A stretch of 60,000 nt of DNA from Strigamia acuminata (taxonomy: Eukaryota; Arthropoda; Chilopoda; Geophilomorpha; Linotaeniidae). The notes beneath the pieces were generated by a model. It made no database searches. It had not been told where the DNA came from and worked only from the letters and a program-made list of their open reading frames with translations. This document shows positions 9,901-19,881 of the stretch, piece by piece (within the stretch, counting starts at the first letter, position 1; the number at the start of each line of letters is the position of its first letter). A program made the translations under genes and the position numbers. The DNA lies in assembly GCA_949358305.1 (NCBI GenBank), contig OX442316.1:622001-682000 (forward strand). The letters are read 5' to 3'.

Positions 9901-10768
9901 GAAAAGGGTCGTCTTTAATAGTTTAATAAGTTTGAGTTCGCAGCTCGTGTTTTCAGGCGGACGGAGGTTTCCGTGGTACGTTGCCACTTGAGCGCTGGCT
10001 CGAGAACAACGAGGCGGTGAAGCCTGCCGTGTCTCAAGTTTGTTCCTTTTTGCGTTCCAAGTTTCTTCTAGTCGTCATGCATGTCATGTTCCTTGCGAGG
10101 CCATGCTCGATCAAGAGTTTTTGTGACAGTTTTCCTTTTTTCGACGACGTTTAGTTTTCGGTTCTGAGACTTCTAACCTCGGTGTTTGGTTGGACGATTG
10201 TTTTGGACCAGCGCCTTTCCTCTCTGACAAGGATTTCCGTTCTCCCATTTTTAGTTTTCGTTTAGTTTAAGCGTCTGTCTACGGGTTGACAGACTGAGTT
10301 TTCGGACAAGCTCCCGCAATGTTCTCACGTCGTTTTGGTTAGAAAACCCGTTCAGTCAGATTTTCTGAAGGTTCTTGCGCGTGCGCCACGTGTCTATTGG
10401 CGACGCCGTAGCCCCTTGGTGCCTGGACTAGGTCATCGTGGCACGGCCCTTCTCTTTCTTCTCTCGTGTTTTTAAGCTTCTTTTAGTTTTTATTGGTTGT
10501 TGTTAGGAAGTGCGCCGCAACGCAACTTCTCTTTTCTTTCGTCTCTCCGGTGTTTTTGGGCCGCGATCCGACTTCGATGCCCTTGACCCTGGGACGCTCC
10601 TAGAGGTCTCGGATGTTTAGGTTACAGCTTTTTGCCTTCGTGTCTATGGTTTTGCCTTCGCGACTTTTACAAAGTCGAGCTTGGCTTCGATACTTTTTCT
10701 TCCCGTTCTCTTGGTTTTGATGGGGAATTCCTTCAACGGTTTTCTGCCTTGCCTTCCCTTCTTCTTTG

Positions 10769-10779
10769 GCCGGCAACGC
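10769..10779 (+). other. GCCGGCAACGC block before 3' LTR of element B
   Basis: Occupies the position where a polypurine tract is expected. C, D and E have GCCGGCAATTCGC at the same place. Upstream is a pyrimidine-rich stretch, so no purine tract is present on the sense strand. Confidence 0.6.
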
Positions 10780-11551
10780 TGTTGCGAGCACGCGCAACAT
10801 GGATTTTTGCTATCGCAATAGCGGATTTGCTTTGATTAATCATTAATTTAAGTTTGTGTTTAGTTAATAGTGCAGCTTAAGTTTTGGCTAAAGGTTAAAT
10901 GAATTTCGTGTAGTTTGTGACGTGTGAGTGGTGAATTACCTGATTTAAGCTGTCTTTCTTAAGGTAATCTTGCATCTTTTCTTTGATTCTTTGGAGTTTT
11001 ACTGCTTGGATTCGTCCAAAGAGTTGCTGTTGTTAGTTCCTAAGTTAGTTTGTTTATTTGAAACACTTTGTCTTAATTTATTAAGGTTTTGTGCCTTTTG
11101 TAATGATTTTATACTCGAAACTGTGTATTTTCTTGTATACGCTTTATCATTTTGTCACTAGAGGGACAATTCGCCTCTTGCGAGCGATTGTTGCCACTCG
11201 TTGCTAAGAGCTGCTGCTCTAATTGTTGTAGGTTGCGCAGCAACTACACTGACTTATATATAGTTTTTCTAGTCCTAAGTAACGTTGATTTTCTCCTCTC
11301 TTATGTGTAATGTTTTGATAGATTTTAACTTTACAATAAATTCGTTTTTGTGTGCTAACTTGAGCACAATAGTATTGAATTATCCCAACATGTTCAGCAG
11401 CTCACTTTACAGGTTTCACATCAAGGTTTTTCCTGTAATGGACTTTCTTCTTTGGGATTCTTCACAAGTTCTGGTAAATAGGGTTATTTATTTTAACCAT
11501 TTTCTAATGTCTTCTAGAGTGCAACACGGTTTTCAAGCACTGCTAGAAACA
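10780..11551 (+). repeat. 3' LTR of element B (772 bp)
   Basis: Same length as the 5' LTR, with two substitutions noticed by eye. Ends AAACA at 11551, followed directly by AAGG and satellite. Contains the second copies of the TATA box (11255), AATAAA (11335-11340) and GTTGCGCAGCAAC (11232-11244). Confidence 0.95.
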
Positions 11552-12817
11552 AAGGCTCCAATGTAAGTTTTAGAAACATTCAACCGATGATTTGGGAGAA
11601 TAGACTTTTGATCTCATCACAGTTGACTTAGCACAAACACCACAAGACCAATGTCTCTGAATGTTCAGAAATAGTGTTTAAATCTTAGTAGAAGGCTCCA
11701 ATGTAAGTTTTAGAAACATTCAACCGATGATTTGGGAGAATAGACTTTTGATCTCATCACAGTTGACTTAGCACAAACACCACAAGACCAATGTCTCTGA
11801 ATGTTCAGAAATAGTGTTTAAACCTTAGTAGAAGGCTCCAATGTAAGTTTTAGAAACATCCAACCAATGATTTGGGAGAATAGACTTTTGATCTCATCAC
11901 AGTTGACTTAGCACAAACACCACAAGACCAATTTCTCTGAATGTTCAGAAATAGTGTTTAAACCTTAGTAGAAGGCTCCAATGTAAGTTTTAGAAACATC
12001 CAACCAATGATTTGGGAGAATAGACTTTGATCTCATCACAGTTGACTTAGCACAAACACCACAAGACCAATGTCTCTGAATGTTCAGAAATAGTGTTTAA
12101 ACCTTAGTAGAAGCCTTCAATGTAAGTTTTAGCAACATCCAAGCAATGATTTGGGAGAATAGACTTTTGATCTCATCACAGTTGACTTAGCACAAACACC
12201 ACAAAACCAATGTCTCTGAATGTTCAGAAATAGTGTTTAAACCTTAGTAGAAGGCTCCAATGTAAGTTTTAGAAACATCCAACCAATGATTTGGGAGAAT
12301 AGACTTTTGATCTCATCACAGTTGACTTAGCACAAACACCACAAGACCAATGTCTCTGAATGTTCAGAAATAGTGTTTAAACCTTAGTAGAAGGCTCCAA
12401 TGTAAGTTTTAGAAACATCCAACCGATGATTTGGGAGAATCGACTTTTGATCTCATCACAGTTGACTTAGCACAAACACCACAAGACCAATGTCTCTGAA
12501 TGTTCAGAAATAGTGTTTAAACCTTAGTAGAAGGCTCCAATGTAAGTTTTAGAAACATCCAACCGATGATTTGGGAGAATCGACTTTTGATCTCATCACA
12601 GTTGACTTAGCACAAACACCACAAGACCAATGTCTCTGAATGTTCAGAAATAGTGTTTAAACCTTAGTAGAAGGCTCCAATGTAAGTTTTAGAAACATCC
12701 AACCAATGATTTGGGAGAATAGACTTTTGATCTCATCACAGTTGACTTAGCACAAACACCACAAGTCCAATGTCTCTGAATGTTTAGAAATAGTGTTTAA
12801 ACCTTAGTAGAAGCCTT
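11552..12817. repeat. Satellite array, second block (about 9 monomers)
   Basis: Continuation of the same array between elements B and C. The order is rest of b, b, c, c', d, c2, two copies of an a-like variant with GGGAGAATCGAC, c, then the first part of an f monomer cut by element C at 12817. The f monomer resumes at 31574. Confidence 0.97.
12814..12817. repeat. Target-site duplication of element C, left copy (CCTT)
   Basis: CCTT before the element and CCTT at 31574-31577 after it. Uninterrupted f monomers read AGAAGCCTTCAATATAAG with one copy. Confidence 0.85.
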
Positions 12818-13111
12818 TGTTGCGGTCTGTCAACACCAAACAGCTAGGAATGGGGTCGGGGCTATTTGAATTTCCCGCTTCTAAAAACTCAAGTGATCGT
12901 ATTGTTAAATTCGTACGAAAACCGCGCTGAGAACACAAATCCGCACTGAAAACTATTGTTGAATGCATGGAACATTGATGGGAACACCGTTGATTAATAT
13001 CCAATGGAGTGCTGAATCAATGGCTAATCCAGGGAAAGGCTTAACTACTCACAACACATTGAAAACTAAGGTTGAAAATAGAAAACACGGGAGTTAACAA
13101 AAAACAACTTG

Positions 13112-13117
13112 TTTATT
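13112..13117 (-). terminator. AATAAA polyadenylation signal, element C 3' LTR
   Basis: AATAAA on the sense strand, followed by ACAAGTTGTTTTTTGTT, a G/T-rich downstream context. This is the copy expected to end the element RNA. The 5' LTR copy is at 20877-20882. Confidence 0.55.
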
Positions 13118-13174
13118 AAAAAGTTGGTTGAGAACTGAATAAAATACACTGATTACATTGGTTCCTGAGGAACC

Positions 13175-13185
13175 GCACATGCGCA
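13175..13185 (-). promoter_or_regulatory. NRF1-like site, element C 3' LTR
   Basis: Sense strand TGCGCATGTGC is close to the NRF1 palindrome (YGCGCAYGCGCR). It is conserved in both LTR subfamilies. Other copies: 20940-20950 (C 5' LTR) and 22162-22172 (D 5' LTR), with equivalents in E. Confidence 0.4.
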
Positions 13186-13245
13186 GTACCCAATACGGCA
13201 CGCGCCAAGCCGATAGCGGCGAAATACAGATACAAAAGAAACTCC

Positions 13246-13259
13246 GTTGTCATAGCAAC
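13246..13259. promoter_or_regulatory. RFX X-box palindrome, element C 3' LTR
   Basis: GTTGTCATAGCAAC fits the X-box consensus GTHNYYATRRNAAC at every position and sits in the larger dyad CTCCGTTGTCATAGCAACGGAG-like arm (13242-13263). It lies upstream of the NRF1-like site on the sense strand. Confidence 0.5.
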
Positions 13260-14384
13260 GGAGGAAACGAAATCACAGCAAAGTTGTAGTTACATAAAAA
13301 CTGCACGAATTAACGATTGTGATACACTAAAATGATCACAAGAATACCAGGAATATTTAATCTAATCACAACAATAAGATCAGAAGAGTAAAACAGTGCA
13401 AACGGAACGAAAACAATGATCGTCAAGCAGACGATCGAGACAGCCAATCAGCGTCAAGCAAAATGATGCAATCAAAACATTTGAATTCCGAACGGAATAA
13501 AAATGCAAAAATAGCAAAGAATACAGGTGAAAACACTTCGAAATGAAATAGTAAATGCAGATTATAAGAATATAAAATACAAAAATAACGGTTACATTGT
13601 GTAATCGTCGCTTGGGACAAACATGGCGACCGGCGAACATAACAAAGGTATTGGATCAAACATGGCGTCCGGCGAACATTGCAAAAGCGTCAAAACAATT
13701 CGGAATTGGAAAATAAAGCACTTAATGTAAATAACAAATAAAGTATCGAATAAAATACAAGAGTAATTATTAATTCTTATCACAAAATACTGAAAGAAAA
13801 CACACAAGTTTAATAAATACGAAAATGTTGAACGAACCGAACATTCTCGGCTACGCTTTTACGGCAGCCGACAACGAACGTTAGAAACAACCGATCGAAG
13901 CATTTTGGGCAGTTCTAATGCATCCAGAAAGAAAGAACAGACTTGAATTAGTCAGAAACAAATGTAAAAAGAAATCCAAATGAATTCTAAAGCACAAAAC
14001 GAAAGGTTAGAAGACGGAAGCAAAAGTCCGCTAGGAACCGAAAAATGACGTATCGAGCATCGCAAATGTATGCCAGAAAACGAAGAAAACATTAGAACTG
14101 TACGCAATAAACACAAAATCAGGGAAAATTAATAGAAAGGTTCATAAATGCACTCAAAAAGACACGAATAAAATAATAGCAAGGTATTAACAGTACATTA
14201 AATCGAAAAGTGACAATAAAAATCAGTGAAAAACATTTTAATAAGTCAAAATTCCTGTAAAGTGAAAAATATCAATTAATTATGAAAAATAAAACACTAA
14301 AGGAAAATTAAACAAATAAAAGCAATTAGTAATATTTATTGAAACAATCTCAGCACAACAATTCTTCCACGCTGTCTTGCAACA

Positions 14385-14397
14385 GCGAATTGCCGGC
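14385..14397 (-). other. GCCGGCAATTCGC block before 3' LTR of element C
   Basis: On the sense strand GCCGGCAATTCGC directly abuts the 3' LTR and is preceded by the pyrimidine-rich TTTTCTCTTCTCTGTTCTCTC. There is no polypurine tract. Confidence 0.6.
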
Positions 14398-14437
14398 GAG
14401 AGAACAGAGAAGAGAAAACACAACGAGCTCAAACAAA

Positions 14438-17400
14438 TCAGTCCAGTTCAAGAGCTCTCACATGCTTAACTGATCTTTTCAGTTCACGTCCATCTGGTAG
14501 CACTACTTTAATGACTCGAGTAAAACCATCCTCACCTGGAAAAATCTCCTTTATCCGGGCAAGTGGCCAAAAATAGGGATTTGTTCCTATTTTTTCTAAC
14601 AACACAATCTGATTCACTTTGGGACTTTTGAAATTTCTATCGCCTTTGGTTTCATAAAAATTTCGCAATTGCATAAGGTAACTTTTTCTCCACACTCTCC
14701 AAAATTCCCAAATGAACTGTCTGCGTTTAATGTCTAATTTTCTTAAATCCGTCTTTTTGATGGCACTCAATTTTTTGTTTATAAGGTATTTTGGTAAACC
14801 ACCGGTTAAAAAATTTTCAGGCGCCAAAATTCTGCCTCCATCAACACTGTCGGGAACGTAGGATAAAGGTCTTGAATTTAATACGGAACTAATTTCCAAA
14901 GCTAAGGTTTGAAGAGTCTCCAAATCAACGGTATATCGAAGCAAAGTTTTTCGAAGTTTATCTTTAACTGAACGAACAAGGCGTTCCCATGCCCCTCCCA
15001 TCCAGGGGGACAGTGGTGGAATAAAAGTCCATGACACTCTTTTTTCAGATAGGAAAGTCTGTATGTCCTTGTGACCAATGAGCTTGCCCCATGATTGTAA
15101 CTCCACACTACCACGTTCGAATGTTTTGCTATTATCTGAGAATATTTTGGCAGGATAGCCAAAACGAGCTCCAAATCGTCGCATTGCTAACAAAAACTTG
15201 GGAACAGAAAGATCTTCGGACACTTCTAAGTGCAAGCTTCTTGTCACCATGCACGTGAATAAAAGAATATAAACCTTTTTTCGTTCCTTTTTGTTGTTGC
15301 CAACATAAATGGGTCCAAGATGATCAATTCCAGTGTGTTGGAATGGAGCCGCTGGAGTTACGCGTTCAGTGGGAAGGTCACCAGTAGAAGGGTTATTTCT
15401 CGCAAGTTTAGCACGTCTGCAAATTGCACACTCTCGAATCACTGTCTGAATTGTTTTTCTTCCTCTTATGATCCAAAATTGTTCACGTAAGTGATAAAGG
15501 GTTTCACTAATATCACCGTGAAGTAGTTCTAGATGTGCTTTTCTGATCAACAGTCGTGTTATCCAACTATCGTAATGCAAAATAATGGGATAGACTTCAT
15601 CAAATGTCAACAAAGATTTTTTCAAACGGCTTCGAAGTCTCAGTAATCCGTTTTCATCAATAAAGAGCTCAAAATTCTTTAAAGTGGAATGTTTGCTTAA
15701 TTCCTTTTTGTTTTTCACATCCTCAACTTCCTCCAAAAAATGCAATTTCTGCGAAAGTTTTAGGATCTTCAGTTGGTTTGCCTCCAACTCGAGTGGCGAG
15801 AGGGGCTCACCGCGAACAAGTTGACTTTTCCATCTCATTATGTAGGAAAACACTCTCAAAAGTCGATTGTAATTGCTAAAACGTCGAAAAAATTTGTAAA
15901 TAAAATTCTCTTTTACTTGAATAGTCATAACAATTAATTTTCTCTCTTCATCGGGTGGGTTTTCCTGTATAACTTCTTTCTTTTCCAGTTTTGATACATC
16001 AACACCGTCCCACCAAAGTTTATTGTTCATCAATGTTTTTGAGTTGTGTGGACGGGTCAATAGGTCAGCTGGGTTGAATTCGGTTGGCACATGAGACCAT
16101 TGCTCAGGCTTGGAAAAGGAAACAATTTCCTGAACACGGTTTGAGACATACGGTTTCCAAACATTTTTTTCAGAATTAATCCAGGCGAGTGTGATAGTGG
16201 AGTCCGAGTAGTAACGAACTTCAGTGACGGGGTATCCAGGAAGAAAGTTCTCGAGCAGATATTTTGTCATTCTGACTCCAACCACTGCTGCTGTTAATTC
16301 GAGTCGAGGAAGAGTAACTTTTTTGGCCGGCGCAATGCGGCATTTACTTAACAACAATGTTCTTTTGCCCTCCACGTTGACGACAAAAATCGTGCAGCCA
16401 AATGCTTTTGTGCTGGCGTCGCAAAAAACTTCAAGGGTTATTTCCTGACCTGAATAAGTGTTTAACCAACGTTGAACTTTTAGTTCCTTGAGTTGTTGGA
16501 TGTCGGAATTCCATTCTTCAATTTCTTTTTTCTCTGAATCAAGAATCTTTTCATCCCATTTTTTCGTCCGAGCCCAGATCGCTTGAATGAGCAATTTCAT
16601 TTGAAGAATCACAGGAGCCAAGAGTCCCATGGGATCGAAAATTGATGCTAAAAATGAGACAACTTCTCGCTTCGTAATCGGAATTTTTTCAATTTTCGGT
16701 ATTTTAAACATTATCATGTCCTTTTCTGTGTCCCACAGTATGCCGAGCATTTTAATGATTCCAAGACTAGAAAATTCCTCGCCCCGCATGTGGAATCCCT
16801 CTTTTTTCAAGTTCTCGAAGACGTCTTTACTGCAAGTCGCCCACTTCACAAGGGGAAGTTTTCCGCTGTCTAAAATCATTTTTAATCTCTCGCAATGTGT
16901 CGTCGTGTCGGCTGGAAAATCTCCTCCAGATGTTAAGTCATCCATAAAAATTCCATCATCAAGCGCATCAACTTCTTTTGCGTGTGTTTTCTCGAATTGT
17001 TTTGCATGTTTTCGAATGGTTGCGCATAGGAGGAATGGTGAGGAAATAACACCAAAGGGCACGACGATCATTCTCAGGATCATAATATTGTTCCACAGGT
17101 TTTGCCACGAATAAGGCTGCTTAAAATAATCACGAGCCACCCACAGAAAGCGTAGAAAGTTTCTTTGAGTCGGGTTGATCATAACCTGCAGAAATGCCTG
17201 CTTGATATCCGCTATTATCGGGATGCAATAGAGGCGAAATCTCACAATAACAAGAATTAAGTCAGGGTTGAGGGAAGGTCCCGGAAATAAACAGTCATTG
17301 AGGGAAAGTTTTCCCTTCTTGGATGAAGAAGCGTTAAATACTATTCTAAATTTAGAAGTATCACGATCCTCTTTTATGACGGGGTGGTGAGGTATATTAT

Positions 17401-19672
17401 ATATCCCCTTCTTGAGAAAACGTTCCTCCTTTGGGACTTCCTCCGCGTGATTTTCCTCGATGTACTGCCACATCGAGTCGTCGTATCGTTTTTTATAGTC
17501 CTCATTTGCATCGATTCGTTTAAGCGTGTTGGCTAATTGGTTCATGGCGAGTTCCCAGTTGGAATCTAAGTCAGTTTCTTGTCCATTAAAGGGAAGCATC
17601 ACTTCATATCTTCCGTCGTCAAGACGTTTCGTTGTGGCTTCAAAGCGATCTCTTGTGAAATCGGATTCTTTTTCACCAGCATTTATACCAATTGCCTCCA
17701 AATTCCACAATTTGTCCAACTTCTCATTTATGTCAACGTTGCAAGTGTTGCAACACGTGGTTAAGTCGGCTTCATCATCAAACAAATCGATGTTTCCAGC
17801 TGCACCGGTGAGAACCCAGCCAAATAAAGTGTTTATAAGGCCCAAATCCTCGTTGATTTTCCTCTTGCCGTCTTTCAGAATTTTCCACCAAACATCCACT
17901 CCTAATAAAATGTCAATTTGGGATGTTTTGGCAGGTAATTCTTCAGCCAACTCAAGATTTAATCCTTTCACCTTTTCTATTACAGTGGAGTTCAAAATTC
18001 CTTGCACTCTTGGTAGATTCTCGACCGATAACATTGTCATTTTGATTTCTTGCGTGTCATTTCTGCTTTTCAAAGTAACGTTAAAAACGTCATAATCCGT
18101 TGAAGCAGGAGTAGAATCATTAAAGCGTTGTGTCGTGGCCGAAATGCTGCCGCATTTTTTCAACTTGATTCTTTCTACTAACTCAGTAGTTATGAAGGAT
18201 CGGTGACTGCCTGGATCTATCATTCCTCTGATGTTGTGGGATCCTCCATTTTTGGTTTTGAGGTTCGCAGTAAATATCATTAATTGAAGAGTCGCGGAGA
18301 TCGCGCACGAGACGTGTGTTGTCACTTGTGACTCCTTGGGCTTCTCGACAACGCTTGATGAATTCTTCACATCTGACTTTTTGCAAATTGTGGAGTGGTG
18401 TCTTCCGCCACAATGTTTGCAGGAAAACTTCACTTTACAGTCCCCGACGCGATGGCCAGTTCTAAAACAATTGAAGCAAAGTCTATTTTTCTTGATGATT
18501 TCAATCTTCGCATTAACTTCGAATTCCTTTTTGCATGAACCATTCAAATGGTCTTCTTCACAAAAAATACACTTGATGGTCTTCGAGTTGGAAGATTTGT
18601 TGTCTTGTTTGGACTCTCCGGACTTCACTTTAGCATTTGATTGCGGCTTAGAATCTTGAGTCGCAGCACACGTGGTCATGGAACCCTTTTGCTTGCCTTT
18701 CTCGACTTCAGTTTTCTCCTTCTTCACCTTTTCAGAATGAGAAGAATTGTCAGTTCTTTCCGCCATAGCTACTTCTTTCAAGAAAAAGTCAAGTAGTGTC
18801 ATAATGTTTTTGTTTTGAATTCCATGCACCTGATAAAAACGCAATGCCATCTGAGTTGGAAATTTGCTGATAATATCCGGCATGAGAAAAGCACCTGAAG
18901 TTTGTATTGGTATTTTCAATTGCTCAAGGAGTCTGACGGTGGAAGAAATTTTGGTTAAATTTGTTCTTAACGCTTTAGTTGGATAGACACTCGTAACAAT
19001 TTTCATTTCTCTAATTGATCTGATGAGGGCAGTTTGCTGTGCGTCCTCATCCCCGTAGTTCCTCTCCAACTCTTCACGAGCCAAATGGTATGATTCCTCG
19101 ATCAAGGGAAAAGTTGAAATCAAAGTGGCTGCTTCGCCAACACACATTGTTTGTAGATATTGAAGCTTTTCCACATCGCTTAAGTCTGGGTCCTTATGAA
19201 CTGAAGTTTCGAAGTTACTTTTGAAGGTCTTGTACTTCAAAATGTCCCCATCGAACTTCACAGACTCCAATTTTGGCAATTTCTGGATTTTTCGGAAAGA
19301 AGCATTCATTGTCGTATGACCGCCAGATGCAGTTGACATATTTAGTCGTCCTCCCAGTGTAGGAAGGGACCGTTTCGATACTTCCCAACGTCCGCGGAGA
19401 AGATCCACTCTTGTTTGAACTGCCTCGAGTTTTTCAATGGCTTCAAGATAAAATCCATGTTCAGAATGTATTTGAAGATCATTGAGTTCATTGACAGCAC
19501 GTGTCTCTCGAATATTTGCTGTAGATAGCAGCGCCTCCAACTCTCCCGGGTCACTGGTCTGCTCCGATACAGTCAGCAAAGCGGAGAGTGAAGTGAGTAG
19601 CGCTTCCCATTTTGTCTCCAAAATTTCGAGTTGTTCTGGAGTGATCATGTTTTGCACGGAAGGATCTGCCAT
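14438..19672 (-). CDS. gag-pol: Gag-Pol polyprotein of element C (1744 aa, intact)
   Basis: Single frame with no frameshift between Gag and Pol. Approximate residues: DUF1759 Gag core 136-280; lysine-rich linker 310-365; three zinc knuckles, C368-C371-H375-C380, C399-C402-H407-C412 and C418-C421-H425/H426-C430. The protease (DUF1758-like) has IDPGSHRSF (D486) and DILLGVDVWW. Reverse transcriptase runs from IPHHPVIKED (760), with D822 in ADIKQAFLQ and FMDD 909-912. RNase H has D1085, E1125, D1157 and D1203. The integrase has H1380-H1385-C1415-C1418 and D1450, D1513, E1563, and a DUF5641-like tail covers 1650-1744. Products act in the cytoplasmic particle (reverse transcription) and nucleus (integration). 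Oddities are DPG instead of DSG/DTG in the protease and FMDD instead of YxDD. No envelope gene follows. The ATG at 19672 lies in the context AAAACATGGCAG. Confidence 0.96.
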   Translation of the reverse strand: MADPSVQNMITPEQLEILETKWEALLTSLSALLTVSEQTSDPGELEALLSTANIRETRAVNELNDLQIHSEHGFYLEAIEKLEAVQTRVDLLRGRWEVSKRSLPTLGGRLNMSTASGGHTTMNASFRKIQKLPKLESVKFDGDILKYKTFKSNFETSVHKDPDLSDVEKLQYLQTMCVGEAATLISTFPLIEESYHLAREELERNYGDEDAQQTALIRSIREMKIVTSVYPTKALRTNLTKISSTVRLLEQLKIPIQTSGAFLMPDIISKFPTQMALRFYQVHGIQNKNIMTLLDFFLKEVAMAERTDNSSHSEKVKKEKTEVEKGKQKGSMTTCAATQDSKPQSNAKVKSGESKQDNKSSNSKTIKCIFCEEDHLNGSCKKEFEVNAKIEIIKKNRLCFNCFRTGHRVGDCKVKFSCKHCGGRHHSTICKKSDVKNSSSVVEKPKESQVTTHVSCAISATLQLMIFTANLKTKNGGSHNIRGMIDPGSHRSFITTELVERIKLKKCGSISATTQRFNDSTPASTDYDVFNVTLKSRNDTQEIKMTMLSVENLPRVQGILNSTVIEKVKGLNLELAEELPAKTSQIDILLGVDVWWKILKDGKRKINEDLGLINTLFGWVLTGAAGNIDLFDDEADLTTCCNTCNVDINEKLDKLWNLEAIGINAGEKESDFTRDRFEATTKRLDDGRYEVMLPFNGQETDLDSNWELAMNQLANTLKRIDANEDYKKRYDDSMWQYIEENHAEEVPKEERFLKKGIYNIPHHPVIKEDRDTSKFRIVFNASSSKKGKLSLNDCLFPGPSLNPDLILVIVRFRLYCIPIIADIKQAFLQVMINPTQRNFLRFLWVARDYFKQPYSWQNLWNNIMILRMIVVPFGVISSPFLLCATIRKHAKQFEKTHAKEVDALDDGIFMDDLTSGGDFPADTTTHCERLKMILDSGKLPLVKWATCSKDVFENLKKEGFHMRGEEFSSLGIIKMLGILWDTEKDMIMFKIPKIEKIPITKREVVSFLASIFDPMGLLAPVILQMKLLIQAIWARTKKWDEKILDSEKKEIEEWNSDIQQLKELKVQRWLNTYSGQEITLEVFCDASTKAFGCTIFVVNVEGKRTLLLSKCRIAPAKKVTLPRLELTAAVVGVRMTKYLLENFLPGYPVTEVRYYSDSTITLAWINSEKNVWKPYVSNRVQEIVSFSKPEQWSHVPTEFNPADLLTRPHNSKTLMNNKLWWDGVDVSKLEKKEVIQENPPDEERKLIVMTIQVKENFIYKFFRRFSNYNRLLRVFSYIMRWKSQLVRGEPLSPLELEANQLKILKLSQKLHFLEEVEDVKNKKELSKHSTLKNFELFIDENGLLRLRSRLKKSLLTFDEVYPIILHYDSWITRLLIRKAHLELLHGDISETLYHLREQFWIIRGRKTIQTVIRECAICRRAKLARNNPSTGDLPTERVTPAAPFQHTGIDHLGPIYVGNNKKERKKVYILLFTCMVTRSLHLEVSEDLSVPKFLLAMRRFGARFGYPAKIFSDNSKTFERGSVELQSWGKLIGHKDIQTFLSEKRVSWTFIPPLSPWMGGAWERLVRSVKDKLRKTLLRYTVDLETLQTLALEISSVLNSRPLSYVPDSVDGGRILAPENFLTGGLPKYLINKKLSAIKKTDLRKLDIKRRQFIWEFWRVWRKSYLMQLRNFYETKGDRNFKSPKVNQIVLLEKIGTNPYFWPLARIKEIFPGEDGFTRVIKVVLPDGRELKRSVKHVRALELD

Positions 19673-19782
19673 GTTTTCTCTCCTCTCACAAATTCACGGC
19701 TGCAAATTTCGAAAAGGAAGATAAAATCTCGTTTGACAAAAAACACTTCGCTTTCAATTTTTTTAAAAGAATAAAATTTGTT

Positions 19783-19799
19783 ATTTTATCCCCCAAAAA
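19783..19799 (-). other. TTTTTGGGGGA leader motif, element C
   Basis: Sense TTTTTGGGGGATAAAAT, identical in D (two copies) and E, with the core also in A and B. Confidence 0.45.
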
Positions 19800-19881
19800 T
19801 ACACAGAATTTTTCAACGTTTAATTGCCCAAATGACAAAAAATCAATTGAAAATGCACAAGAATATCGAGTGTTTTGACAA

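Larger units (their letters stand above)
6830..10779 (+). other. Element B non-coding interior
   Basis: Nearly 4 kb between the leader ORF and the 3' LTR. It has only short scattered frames (the longest 144 aa, 8511-8945), with no recognisable motif. It contains TTTTTGGGGGAAAT at 6902-6915. The plus strand is visibly T- and G-rich along its length, unlike the A-rich satellite strand. It ends in a pyrimidine-rich run and GCCGGCAACGC (10769-10779) against the 3' LTR. Confidence 0.75.
5485..11551 (+). mobile_element. Element B: complete non-autonomous LTR retrotransposon (LARD-like)
   Basis: A 6,067-bp element with two 772-bp LTRs flanked by AAGG on both sides (5481-5484 and 11552-11555). The interrupted satellite monomer (type b) resumes in phase. 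The 4,523-bp interior has no reverse transcriptase, integrase, protease or Gag motif in any frame, so it must be moved in trans. It shares with C, D and E a tRNA-His-like primer motif, the TTTTTGGGGGA motif and the GCCGGCAA-CGC block before the 3' LTR. The BEL/Pao enzymes are therefore the likely source. I saw two substitutions between the LTRs (AAAGTAATC/AAGGTAATC and GGTCTTC/GGTTTTC), so the insertion is recent. 'LARD-like' describes the structure; I did not recognise a known family. Confidence 0.9.
12818..14384 (-). repeat. 3' LTR of element C (1,567 bp)
   Basis: Plus orientation TGTTGCGGTCTG...TCTTGCAACA. On the sense strand its start, TGTTGCAAGACAGCGT, is shared with D and E, so the three belong to one family with two subfamilies. 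It contains an X-box (13246-13259), an NRF1-like GCACATGCGCA (13175-13185), AATAAA (13112-13117, sense minus) and a 39-bp-period duplication around two ACATGGCG(A/T)CCGGCGAACAT copies (13621 and 13660). Confidence 0.95.

Noticed and set aside
13380-13807. Small frames inside the C, D and E LTRs (60-95 residues)
   Set aside because: They repeat simply because the LTRs repeat, use low-complexity residues (F, I, Y, C), and show no start context or domain.
17526-18095. 189-residue frame on the strand opposite element C Gag-Pol
   Set aside because: It lies wholly antisense to the protease region, and the sense frame shows clear domain conservation. Similar antisense frames in E and D (for example 36511-37038) are shadows.
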